Positions 32,329 through 39,406 of a DNA stretch of 39,406 nucleotides are shown piece by piece. The notes beneath the pieces were generated by a model, which was not told the origin of the DNA, ran no database searches, and was given only the letters and a program-made list of their open reading frames with translations. Numbering within the stretch: position 1 is the stretch's first letter; each line of letters starts with the position of its first letter. A program made the position numbers and the translations under genes. The stretch lies in contig DVIQ01000058.1 of assembly GCA_018711185.1 (NCBI GenBank), positions 1 to 39,406 on the forward strand, read 5' to 3'. The stretch comes from Candidatus Limivivens intestinipullorum. GTDB taxonomy: Bacteria > Bacillota > Clostridia > Lachnospirales > Lachnospiraceae.

Positions 32329-35300
32329 TCAATCGTCATATGTAAACGTAAATGTAATCGTACCCTTATAGCTTCCGGCGGGTATCGTACCCTGCCCTTC
32401 CTTGAGCCTTGGCTGCCCAAAGCTGACGGTCACATAGCTGTCTTTCCTGTCGAACACGGCGACAGGGCTCTGCGCGTCCGTATGTTCAACTCCCCCTACA
32501 AGAAGGGAAGCAAGAAGAATCGTGTTCTCCGGATCATTTTCCCTGTTAAGGGTTACGTCTACAGGCGCGGTGATCGTGATCTTCCCATTGTATCCAAGGT
32601 CAAAAGGCCTGGTACTGTCTATGGAGATTACCGCCGTACTCTGCGCGTCCCCGGCGGTCACTGGCGATGCCGGTATGGAAAGTGTAAACGCGGCAGCGGA
32701 CGTTCGGAAAGCTTTGCTTGCCTGCGCTGAAAAGCTTCCTTGGACAGTGTCGGTTTCCTGGACAGCGCCGCATCTGACATATATCGTGTAAGACGTATTG
32801 GATGACAACTTAGAAAAAGTGCAGCCGCCATTCAAATCCGCATCTTTCCAGCCATCTTCACTCAGGCTGCCTTCACTTCCGATAAGTTGGTACTGAACAT
32901 CCGCCTCTGCGGAAATTCCTTTGGCCATAATTGTAAGGCTGCTGGCCGTTGCATCGGTACTTTCTAGTGTGATTGCCGGCCTTGCGGGCAGAGTAACGCT
33001 GCTGACCGTGCTGGCATAGGCTGTGTTCGTTGCAGGGCTTTGAAAGCTGACCGTCACGGCCCGGCTTCCATTCCAGCCGAAACTGCTCAGGGCCATTTCA
33101 CTGCCTGTCACCGGTGTCCAGCTTTTCCCGCCATCCAGGCTGTACTGCATTCCCGTGTCGAGGTTCTGCAAGGTTTCCTTTTGATAATCAATGCTCGGAG
33201 CCGGCGCTTCCAGCCGCCGGGGGGCCGTCAGCGTCTGGACAGCGCTCCTAAATGTATTTGAGGCTGCGGCTTTGTAAATATAAATACTGTCTTCCGGCCC
33301 CACCTGTATAAGAGCGCCTGTACCCTTTGTCCAGCCTTCAGCCGCATATTCCCCGCTTGTGGTATTATAATAACAGTCATCCGGTATGGCTACTCCTTCA
33401 GCCCCGGTATTGATCTGAAGCTCCGGCGCGCTTGACCGGGAAGGAATGGTCACAGATTGAGGAATACTATAATTTGCACCGTTCAAGCTTCGGTATACAG
33501 AAATTGTCTTTCCAAACCATTCCTCTTTGATACCTATTTTCCCATTTGCATCGGCAGTAAGAGGCTCGGTTGACGATTCTATATTGTATTCTACATTCGC
33601 GACAAGTCCGTCCAATGCTTCGTTTATAAAGTCAATGATTGCCTGGGGCTTCTCATAATATGTCATACGACTATCCGTCACGGCATCGCTTGCAGAATAA
33701 ACATCTGTCTCAGCAAAGCGCGCAAAAACGGTGTAGTAGGTTCCTGCCTTTAATCTGTCAAAAGTACAACCGTAACCTACAATCCAGGTGCTTTCTTTCC
33801 AATCACTTGTTGGCTCCTTTTCATCTTTTCCTTCAGCAATAGCAAATTCGATTGCTCCATGGTCTTTTGGAATGTCCGGATCATTATCGTCAAAATAAGA
33901 AGAGGCCGTTATATTACCATATAGATCGAATCCTGCAGAAACACTTTTCGGCGTTGGCTGCTTCTTTTTCACTGTCACCGTACAGGTTTCCGTCTTTCCG
34001 CCTGCGCTGGCCGTGATCGTGGCCTTGCCTGGGCCGGTTGCGGTAACTGTGCCTGTAGTATTGCCCGTCCCACTTCCTTTGACTGTGGCTACGTTTTCAT
34101 CACTGCTGGACCATGTTACCGGAATTTTAAAATCAGTATTCTTAATATTTATAGTGTTCTGATTCACTTCCGCTGTCAATATACCCGAAGCACCCGCATT
34201 CAGCAAAAGTGTTTCAGGGGTGAGGCTGAGGCTGTTTGCGATATAATTTAAAGTACCGGAATCCATTATGCCTAAATTGACTATTGTTCCACCGGATATA
34301 TCGACTCTTCCATCGGGATTATTCAGATTCTCAATGTATCCATTGGAAATAGTGACACTTCCGTCCTTCAACACATCTAAGTTCGAAATCTGTCCGTCGG
34401 AAATAACGACACTTCCGCCATCCCGCACATCTAAAAACTCAATTTCACCACCCGAAATAACGGCACTTCCACCATACGCATGTAAATAACCCTTCCAAAT
34501 GCAAGATTCTACTGTAAAAATGCCTCCACCTACGTTTATATCGGCTGACAATTCAATCTCAGTACTTTTACTTGTCAACAGGATGGTCCCTGAATTTATA
34601 CTTATATTGCCCGCTGATGCATCCCTCAGAAGCGTAATTGTTGCAACATGCCCATCAGCAGCGGCAAATGCACTCGTAATATTCGAATATTCTGTTGTTG
34701 TACCATCTATTGTTACCGTTGCCACCGTATTATCAGCAATCTCTGCTTCTGCCTGTCCATTAAAGTAGTTCAGCAGTACCGTCAGTCTCCCTGTATCCAC
34801 CTGCTCCTTCTGCGCATCTGTCAGGGCATCATAGGCGTCCCATACATGCTGCGCCCGGAGATATACTTCATCCCTTGCGCTCTGCTCCATTCCCTGTACC
34901 TCTGACACATCCGGCAGGTCATTGATCTTTGTCTGTATGTTCTGCACCGTCTCATCTATCGCATTCGACGGTACTGTCAGGATCAGGTTCTCTGCCGGAG
35001 GGACGGACTGTATCTGCGCCTGGGGGATTTTCCGGGCTTCCGTCTCTGTTTCCGTCTCTGTTTCCGGTTCTGTGACCGACTCGGTTTCCGGTTCTCTTTC
35101 CCCGGAGGTTTCGCCTTCAGTAACCGATTCGGTCTCTATAGGGCTCTCCGGCTCCGCCGCAGGCTCAGTAAGCGCTTCCGGCTCCGTTTCCGTTACTGGC
35201 TGCTCGGCTTCCGTTTCCGGTTCCGTTACTGGCTGCTCGGCTTCCAGTTCCGTTTCCGTTTCCGTTACCGGCTCCGCTGTTGTTTCGGATATTATTTCCG

Positions 35301-35589
35301 TCACATTCTCCGCCGCAGGCTCGGTAAGTGCTTCCGTTTCCGTTACCGGCTCGGCTTCCGTTTCCGTTTCTGGTTTCGCCGCAGGCTCCGCTTCCGGTTC
35401 CGTTATCGTCTCCGTTATGGCGGCCTCCGTTCCTGTTTCCGTTACAGTCTCTGTTGAGAGCTCCGTCTGGGCTTCTGAGGCCGGATCGGTTTCCTCCGCG
35501 ACGATATTTCCTGAGCCGAAAACGACAGACAGTATGAGCGCTGCTGATAGGATAGATGCAAGTGCCTGTCTGTAGCTTCTTTTTTTCAC
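32329..35589 (-). CDS. Large secreted multi-domain surface protein (adhesin-like)
   Basis: A 1086-aa protein. The signal peptide ends near residue 31 (IVA-EE). An E/T/P/V repeat stalk (about 32-185, ETE and TEPEAE units) and a helical bundle (about 200-290, AYDALTDAQKEQV) follow. Next is a beta-helix of five 18-19 residue repeats with pattern GGSVVISDGxIxxLDV (DNA 34250-34480). A bacterial Ig-like Big_2 domain (about 445-535, PVTWSSSDENVATVKGSG...GKATITAS) precedes several beta-rich repeats. The C-terminal module opens FTLSIPASPVTAGD and ends AGSYKGTITFTFTYDD. No LPxTG-type signal or membrane anchor follows, so it is secreted or held by partners. The start is GTG at 35587-35589, with GGAGGAG 6 bases upstream. 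It heads the surface operon. Confidence 0.8.
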   Translation of the reverse strand: MKKRSYRQALASILSAALILSVVFGSGNIVAEETDPASEAQTELSTETVTETGTEAAITETITEPEAEPAAKPETETEAEPVTETEALTEPAAENVTEIISETTAEPVTETETELEAEQPVTEPETEAEQPVTETEPEALTEPAAEPESPIETESVTEGETSGEREPETESVTEPETETETETEARKIPQAQIQSVPPAENLILTVPSNAIDETVQNIQTKINDLPDVSEVQGMEQSARDEVYLRAQHVWDAYDALTDAQKEQVDTGRLTVLLNYFNGQAEAEIADNTVATVTIDGTTTEYSNITSAFAAADGHVATITLLRDASAGNISINSGTILLTSKSTEIELSADINVGGGIFTVESCIWKGYLHAYGGSAVISGGEIEFLDVRDGGSVVISDGQISNLDVLKDGSVTISNGYIENLNNPDGRVDISGGTIVNLGIMDSGTLNYIANSLSLTPETLLLNAGASGILTAEVNQNTINIKNTDFKIPVTWSSSDENVATVKGSGTGNTTGTVTATGPGKATITASAGGKTETCTVTVKKKQPTPKSVSAGFDLYGNITASSYFDDNDPDIPKDHGAIEFAIAEGKDEKEPTSDWKESTWIVGYGCTFDRLKAGTYYTVFARFAETDVYSASDAVTDSRMTYYEKPQAIIDFINEALDGLVANVEYNIESSTEPLTADANGKIGIKEEWFGKTISVYRSLNGANYSIPQSVTIPSRSSAPELQINTGAEGVAIPDDCYYNTTSGEYAAEGWTKGTGALIQVGPEDSIYIYKAAASNTFRSAVQTLTAPRRLEAPAPSIDYQKETLQNLDTGMQYSLDGGKSWTPVTGSEMALSSFGWNGSRAVTVSFQSPATNTAYASTVSSVTLPARPAITLESTDATASSLTIMAKGISAEADVQYQLIGSEGSLSEDGWKDADLNGGCTFSKLSSNTSYTIYVRCGAVQETDTVQGSFSAQASKAFRTSAAAFTLSIPASPVTAGDAQSTAVISIDSTRPFDLGYNGKITITAPVDVTLNRENDPENTILLASLLVGGVEHTDAQSPVAVFDRKDSYVTVSFGQPRLKEGQGTIPAGSYKGTITFTFTYDD
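34250..34480 (-). repeat. In-protein beta-helix repeats of the adhesin-like gene
   Basis: Four to five tandem protein repeats of 18-19 residues: GGSAVISGGEIEFLDVRD, GGSVVISDGQISNLDVLK, DGSVTISNGYIENLNNP, DGRVDISGGTIVNLGIMD, then SGTLNYI. The DNA shows matching period-54 to 57 similarity (CGGAAATA or CGGATATA blocks). The pattern is typical of parallel beta-helix surface proteins. Confidence 0.7.
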
Positions 35590-35853
35590 GTTCTTCTCCT
35601 CCTTATTTTTAAACTTGTGTCATACTGTGCTGCTTGCACCGGACACGTCCAGCTCACAGCATACGCTGGTCTTCGCTCCGGATGTACGAAAAGAAGCATA
35701 TCATGTCCGCAGTCTTTCCTGACTGCATGCATGGTATGCCTTTTGGTTTCCTCTTTATTCAGATAATGTAAAAAGGGCAGACCTACTGTCTGTCAAACCA
35801 TGATACCGAACGAAGTCCATAAATATCAACCTTTCTTCCCGTGAATATATATC
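35590..35853 (-). ncRNA. Structured 5' leader of the surface operon (unidentified)
   Basis: About 260 bases of leader lie between the probable promoter and the GTG of the adhesin gene. On the minus strand it can form a GCAGTC-AGGAAA-GACTGC hairpin (about 35710-35727), and CAGAC-AGTAG-GTCTG followed by CCCTTTTT (about 35777-35798). A nested stem has outer arms CA(T)CCGGA and TCCGGTG and inner CCAGC and GCTGG (about 35637-35685). The CAGAC hairpin with its T-run could act as an attenuator. I could not match it to a riboswitch class I know well; GEMM-I and GEMM-II core sequences were not found. Confidence 0.4.
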
Positions 35854-35882
35854 ATTATATCATATTTTTTCCCTTTTTGTTG
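35854..35882 (-). promoter_or_regulatory. Probable promoter of the surface operon (weak -35)
   Basis: A perfect TATAAT (35854-35859 on the plus strand as ATTATA) lies in an AT-rich block on the minus strand. The hexamer 17 bp upstream is CAACAA (35877-35882), a poor -35. A good -10 with a poor -35 is what activator-dependent promoters look like. Confidence 0.5.
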
Positions 35883-35884
35883 TG

Positions 35885-35909
35885 TTAGTTAGGCACTATT
35901 ATGGTTAAG
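35885..35909 (+). promoter_or_regulatory. Possible LytTR regulator binding repeats
   Basis: TTAGTTAGG (35885-35893) and ATGGTTAAG (35901-35909) resemble the 9-base LytTR repeat around a GTT core, as in AgrA sites. They lie immediately upstream of the weak -35 of the surface operon. The core spacing of 16 bp differs from the 21-22 bp usual for LytTR pairs, so this is tentative. Confidence 0.35.
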
Positions 35910-35928
35910 TAGGCAAAGTTTAATGTCG

Positions 35929-36193
35929 CGGAAGCTTTTCGGGACGGTTCTGTGCCGTTGACTTGCCGCACGCCCTGTGGTAACATACAATCATAATTTA
36001 TCCCGCATCATACACAGGAAAAGGCGGTGAACGGATGATACGGAGGTATCCGTAATATGTGTGACGTTTTAGACAGATTCGGACAGAAAGGCCGGGAAGA
36101 AGGCCTGCAGAAAGGCCGATAGAATGGGAATTTCCATAGAAAATATTGGGAAGGCCGCAAAGGTCAGCGTGGACGAGGTAAAGAAATGGCTGA
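35929..36193 (+). pseudogene. Remnant of a second rpn gene (internally deleted)
   Basis: Bases 35929-36034 match the promoter and leader of the intact rpn gene at 28633-28738. The sequence then jumps directly into the equivalent of the last third of that gene (intact-copy position about 29400). It reads GIRNMCDVLDRFGQKGREEG, hits a TAG at about 36120, and keeps the tail MGISIENIGKAAKVSVDEVKKWL to about 36192. Roughly 650 bp of coding sequence are missing, a 4-base loss precedes GGAGGTATCC, and the linker before MGIS is also shortened. No nuclease domain remains. The tail could be made as a short peptide, but no ribosome site supports it. The promoter looks intact. Confidence 0.85.
35958..35986 (+). 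promoter_or_regulatory. Intact promoter of the rpn remnant, facing the sensor kinase gene
   Basis: TTGACT (35958-35963) and TAACAT (35981-35986) with 17-bp spacing are identical to the boxes before the intact rpn gene. No terminator is visible between here and the kinase ATG at 36254. This promoter may therefore now transcribe the kinase, with a leader of about 260 bases. Confidence 0.6.
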
Positions 36194-36253
36194 CTTCGGC
36201 GGGCTTCTTTTTACACTGTATAAGAAAAACTTTCAGGAAAGGAAAGGTACTTC

Positions 36254-37918
36254 ATGAAACGATGCTTCCGCTGGCTTTTTCCGGCGCTTTTTCTTCTGGC
36301 CGCTGCCGCCATGATCTGGTTTCTCCATCTCTTTGTAAAGGTTGACCGCTCCATGTCCCTGATTGACTGGACCTCCGCTGTTCGCGTTTTGCCGGACGGC
36401 GCGGAGGAGCCCGTATTCTTTGACAGCAGCAGCAATACCACGGATCTCTCCGGTACCTACCGCTTTACCGGCACACTTCCGGAAGGGCTTGGGAGAGGAA
36501 GCCTTCTGTTTGAGACAACCGGTGTTTCCCTTTCTCTCACCCTTGACGGGAAGGACATCTGGCAGTCCCGGGCGGATATGCCGGACGGCGCCGTTCAAAT
36601 GGCCCAGGCCCTGATTCCGCTCCCCGGGGATGCTTCCGGGGAGTTATCCCTGACCTGCGAGATTCTGGACAGCTCCATGGCGATCCTTCCGCCTCTCGTC
36701 CGCTTTATGCCGGCCGATCTGGACACCATAGAAACCACCGCCTTCGCGAATCGCGGCGCGTTTCCCGCCGGCGCCGCTGCCCTGGCCCTGATCTTGGTCT
36801 TTGGCATTTTTCTTCTGGGGATTGCCCGAAAGCAGCCGGACTGGAGCCTGATTCCTCTGATGCTGGCTATGTTCGGGCTGATCATATTCCAGCTCGCCCA
36901 GCTGGAAGGCTCGTATTTCCTCGCGCCGGGACTGGCCGCCCTTCTGAGCCGGCAGGAGGTCGGCGTGTGCGTCTTTACCCTCCTTCTCCTCTACCTGGTC
37001 ATGAATCGGAAGCGCCGGTTCTGGAAATATCTGGGGATTTCCGCCTCGTGGAGTGCGGCGGCACTTCTGATCTCCTACGGGGTATCCTGCCTCCTGGGCG
37101 GCCGGCTGGCCGCCTATCTCAATGAGCTGCCCCGGGAGCTGCAGTCCGGACTGTACAGCGGCCTCTTCTACTGGCTCACCCTCTGGCTGTCCTTTGTCTG
37201 CGCTGTCATCTCCGCGTATTCCGTTCTCAGCGCTTATATTCACCAGGAGACGCGGACCCAGCGGCTTCTGCTGAAAAACCATATGGTCACAGAAAGCTAC
37301 CGCCAGTTGAAGGAAAGAAGTGCGAAAAGCGCCCGGGAGCGTCATGAAATACGCCATCAGCTCACCGCCCTGAGCTGCCTGTGCCAGAAAAAGGATTACC
37401 AGGCCGCAGAGGCGCTTCTTGAAAAGCTGATTCAGGACTATGCGGCCAAGTCTCCCCTTACTTTCACGCCAAATCTGACAGTGAACACTATTCTCCAGAG
37501 CGCTGCTGAAAAAGCCCGGCAAAAGGGAATCCGTTTCCGGGCCTCCGCCCGGATTCCGGAGGAGCTGTCCGTCCCGGAAGCGGATCTGTGTACGCTCCTG
37601 CTGAATCTGCTGGATAACGCCCTGGAGGGCGCGGACAGAACCCCGGTGTCTGGGAACCGTTTTCTTTCAATCCACATAAAGCTTGTGGATTGCTACCTCG
37701 CCATAAAATGTGAAAATTCCTTTGACGGCTATCTTAAAAAAGGCCCGAAAGGGGAACTTCTGACTGTAAAAGAAGATACGCTCTCCCATGGATTCGGCTG
37801 CCGCCAAATGGAGGAAATCGCAAAAAAATACCAGAGCGTGATGCTGTACCAGATTCCCCGGGACGGTGTGTTCCTGGCGGAAACCGCGCTGCTTCTTCCC
37901 GAATCTCAGAGTACATAA
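36254..37918 (+). CDS. Membrane sensor histidine kinase, GHKL type with 7TM-DISM-like sensor
   Basis: A 554-aa protein. An N-terminal membrane segment is followed by an extracellular part of about 140 residues with a beta-jelly-roll look (YRFTGTLPEGL, SLSLTLDGKDIWQS), then six or so membrane segments (about residues 170-335). The cytoplasmic part has the phospho-acceptor box RHEIRHQL (H364), a short helical pair, and a GHKL ATPase with N-box LLNLLDNALEGAD (N455). The topology resembles 7TM-DISM sensors and the kinase is of the AgrC/GHKL type that usually partners LytTR regulators, one of which is encoded head-on 21 bp downstream. GGAAAGG precedes the ATG. The ligand is unknown; a carbohydrate or peptide is a guess. 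Confidence 0.85.
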   Translation: MKRCFRWLFPALFLLAAAAMIWFLHLFVKVDRSMSLIDWTSAVRVLPDGAEEPVFFDSSSNTTDLSGTYRFTGTLPEGLGRGSLLFETTGVSLSLTLDGKDIWQSRADMPDGAVQMAQALIPLPGDASGELSLTCEILDSSMAILPPLVRFMPADLDTIETTAFANRGAFPAGAAALALILVFGIFLLGIARKQPDWSLIPLMLAMFGLIIFQLAQLEGSYFLAPGLAALLSRQEVGVCVFTLLLLYLVMNRKRRFWKYLGISASWSAAALLISYGVSCLLGGRLAAYLNELPRELQSGLYSGLFYWLTLWLSFVCAVISAYSVLSAYIHQETRTQRLLLKNHMVTESYRQLKERSAKSARERHEIRHQLTALSCLCQKKDYQAAEALLEKLIQDYAAKSPLTFTPNLTVNTILQSAAEKARQKGIRFRASARIPEELSVPEADLCTLLLNLLDNALEGADRTPVSGNRFLSIHIKLVDCYLAIKCENSFDGYLKKGPKGELLTVKEDTLSHGFGCRQMEEIAKKYQSVMLYQIPRDGVFLAETALLLPESQST

Positions 37919-37939
37919 AACGCTCCGGCTTAAATTCTT

Positions 37940-38653
37940 TCAGCGGTTTACCAATGATACGAGCTTTTCCTGGCATTGCACTAGGTATTTCCGGCTGATG
38001 GGCAGCCTCTGCCCGTCATCCAGGATAAAAGTCTGCCTGTCAATTCTTCTTGCATGCTGTACATTTACGAGATAGCTGTTGTGGCAGCGTACCATTTGTC
38101 CGGAGGCCGCGTTTTCCATCTCCGTCAGACTCGCGGAAAAGCGCTCCTCCCCATCCTCAAGAAAAATACGGACGCCATGCCTTCCGTCCGTTTCCGCGTA
38201 CAGGATTTTATCTATAGGCAGCTGAAGACTTTGGCGGCCCTTTTGCAGGATCAGGGTTTTCGGCAGATGCTTCCTGCGCCAGTCCTTCAGAAGGGCGGTC
38301 CGCAGTTTTTCCCAGATCAGCGGTTTTACCAAGAACTGGACCGCCTGCACTTCATAGCCCTGCTCAATATATTCGTCATATCCGGTGATGAAAAGAATGC
38401 TTGTTTCCTCATCCCGGTTTCGCAACTCCATCGCCAGTTCCATGCCGGACTTTCCCTTCATTTTGATATCCAGGATCAAAAGATGAAAGCTTTGAGCCCG
38501 CGTCTCCATGGCTTCCTCCAGCTCTTCCGCGCTGGAAAACGCCGTGATCTGATGCGAAATCTCGTTCTCATCCAGGACCTCATGACAGAACCGGCAGATT
38601 TCCTCTCTCACCACCTGGTCATCCTCACAGACGGCCAGACAGTATGCATACAT
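37940..38653 (-). CDS. LytTR-family response regulator
   Basis: A 237-aa protein. The receiver domain has an acidic pair at D11-D12, phospho-acceptor D62 in LLILDIKMKGKSG, a switch Thr/Ser in ILFITGY and a lysine in FLVKPL. The LytTR DNA-binding domain (about residues 135-237) shows LPIDKILYAETDG, MVRCHNSYLVNV and LPISRKYL. It is the expected partner of the adjacent GHKL kinase. The start at 38651-38653 was chosen because GGAGAG lies 6 bases upstream; a frame extension of 11 codons passes through that site. It is convergent with the kinase gene, so the pair is not co-transcribed. Confidence 0.92.
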   Translation of the reverse strand: MYAYCLAVCEDDQVVREEICRFCHEVLDENEISHQITAFSSAEELEEAMETRAQSFHLLILDIKMKGKSGMELAMELRNRDEETSILFITGYDEYIEQGYEVQAVQFLVKPLIWEKLRTALLKDWRRKHLPKTLILQKGRQSLQLPIDKILYAETDGRHGVRIFLEDGEERFSASLTEMENAASGQMVRCHNSYLVNVQHARRIDRQTFILDDGQRLPISRKYLVQCQEKLVSLVNR

Positions 38654-38693
38654 GACTTTCTCTCCTAAATCTTTCGTTCCGACCAACCCTCTT

Positions 38694-38743
38694 TGTCAAT
38701 TTTTCACTCGATATTTAGATCATGTAACGGGTGCTTTTGTCAA
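38694..38743 (-). promoter_or_regulatory. Possible promoter region of the LytTR regulator gene
   Basis: Two TTGACA boxes occur on the minus strand (38738-38743 and 38694-38699), each inside ATTTGACAAA or AATTGACAAA. Neither has a strong TATAAT partner at 16-18 bp; ATCTAA and CTAAAT near 38715-38720 are the best for the first. The repeated box may matter for regulation. Confidence 0.35.
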
Positions 38744-38769
38744 ATCTTTTTTGATACAATGTTGTAACC

Positions 38770-38811
38770 GTTCCTTTGGTCTGCGCGGCATGCCGCGCAA
38801 ACCGAAGGAAC
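38770..38811. repeat. 42-bp near-perfect palindrome between proA and the LytTR regulator gene
   Basis: The two halves pair at 20 of 21 positions, counting one G-T wobble, around the centre GGCATGCC. Arms begin GTTCCTTTGGT and end ACCGAAGGAAC. It lies 16 bp after the proA stop and could end that transcript. No T-run follows on either strand, so it is not a standard terminator and may be a REP-like element or bidirectional hairpin. Confidence 0.7.
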
Positions 38812-38827
38812 GTGGTGCGGGAGCGCT

Positions 38828-39406
38828 TTACGGCCGCACCTGCCCGTTTCCGTAAATAATAAATTTCGTAGTGGTCAGCGCCGTAAGTCCCATGGGACCT
38901 CTGGCGTGAAGCTTCTGGGTGCTGATGCCGATTTCCGCGCCAAAGCCGAACTCAAATCCGTCTGTAAAGCGGGTGGAAGCGTTGACGTATACGGCAGCCG
39001 CGTCGATTTCCTCAAGAAAGCGCTGGGCATTCGTGTAGCTTTCTGTGATGATCGCCTCAGAATGACCGCTGTTGTAGCGGTTGATGTGGGCGATGGCCTC
39101 ATCCAGGCTGTCTACGGTCTTAATGGAGAGGATATAGTCCAGATACTCGGTTCCCCAATCCTCCTCTGTGGCTGCATGAACGCCTTCTGCAGCATCTCTG
39201 GCCCGTTCGTCGCCCCGAAGCTCCACATTTTTTTCGTCCAAACGCTTTTTCAAAACCGGAAGCAGACGTTCCAGAATGCCGCTGTGGACCACCAGGGACT
39301 CGCAGGCGTTGCATACGCCGATGCGCTGTGTTTTCGCGTTAAAAATAATATTTACAGCCATCTCCAGATCCGCGGATTCGTCCACATAAATGTGACAGTT
39401 TCCGGT
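38828..39406 (-). CDS. proA: Glutamate-5-semialdehyde dehydrogenase (gamma-glutamyl phosphate reductase), C-terminal part
   Basis: 192 codons of the 3' end are inside the window; the start lies beyond position 39406. The visible part begins [17 protein letters not shown]. It contains the catalytic-cysteine block [43 protein letters not shown] and [39 protein letters not shown], all characteristic of ProA. The enzyme reduces gamma-glutamyl phosphate with NADPH in proline synthesis and is normally paired with ProB. A long palindrome lies 16 bp after the stop. Confidence 0.95.
   Translation of the reverse strand, partial: TGNCHIYVDESADLEMAVNIIFNAKTQRIGVCNACESLVVHSGILERLLPVLKKRLDEKNVELRGDERARDAAEGVHAATEEDWGTEYLDYILSIKTVDSLDEAIAHINRYNSGHSEAIITESYTNAQRFLEEIDAAAVYVNASTRFTDGFEFGFGAEIGISTQKLHARGPMGLTALTTTKFIIYGNGQVRP

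Noticed and set aside
34922..35575. Plus-strand frame of SVSVSVSG repeats, and a CRISPR-like look of the short repeats
   Set aside because: The repeats are the E/T/P stalk of the 1086-aa protein read backwards. Repeat lengths vary and there are no unique spacers, so it is neither a gene nor a CRISPR array.
35590..35853. Cyclic-di-GMP (GEMM) riboswitch in the adhesin leader
   Set aside because: The conserved GEMM-I core and tetraloop-receptor sequences and the GEMM-II pseudoknot pattern could not be found by eye; it was kept only as an unidentified structured leader.
36124..36345. A 73-codon frame over the rpn remnant tail
   Set aside because: It keeps the MGISIENIGKAAKVSVDEV tail but has no ribosome site, and its second half runs into the kinase gene in the wrong frame. 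It is treated as part of the pseudogene.

Overview
The window reads as chromosomal DNA from an anaerobic Firmicute, most likely a Lachnospiraceae-type Clostridia. The grounds are strong GGAGG-type ribosome binding sites, sigma-A promoters, a radC-mreBCD-PBP2-minCDE-rodA-mgsA cluster, an oversized PBP2, a (K)TGD-type wall-sorting signal and Rpn-family proteins of the type I associate with that family. No 16S or marker comparison was possible, so the family assignment is inference.

Left part (1-9243, minus strand): one long cell-shape and division cluster. In transcription order it is radC, an MreB-like actin, mreC, mreD, PBP2 (mrdA), minC, minD, minE, rodA and mgsA (cut by the window edge). 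It couples lateral-wall synthesis to division-site placement. About 310 bp with hairpins and a promoter separate it from a plus-strand methyltransferase gene that ends in a clear terminator.

Middle (10314-21978, minus): miaB, mutS, mutL, miaA, a PLP enzyme of the methionine gamma-lyase/aluminium-resistance family and two FAD proteins. Most are tightly packed behind a good promoter at 22028-22057. This joins tRNA A37 modification and mismatch repair. Upstream lies an oligopeptide ABC operon, oppB-C-D-F-A, closed by a cyclophilin (22142-28492). It has its own promoter at 28586-28614 and a terminator at 22080-22115.

Right part (28633-38653) is the accessory region. An intact Rpn-family gene (28740-29624, plus) and a gutted remnant of a second copy (35929-36193, plus) bracket a five-gene minus-strand operon of secreted proteins (35589 down to 29740): a 1086-aa adhesin-like protein, a membrane-anchored protein, two small secreted proteins and a TGD-anchored wall protein. 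At least three of these share a C-terminal beta-rich module ending in the pattern AGxYxxTxxFT. Next come a GHKL sensor kinase (plus) and a LytTR response regulator (minus) facing each other. The remnant's promoter is intact and points into the kinase. The best candidate for an undescribed system is this Rpn-bracketed surface operon with its adjoining two-component pair. The window closes with the 3' part of proA (minus).
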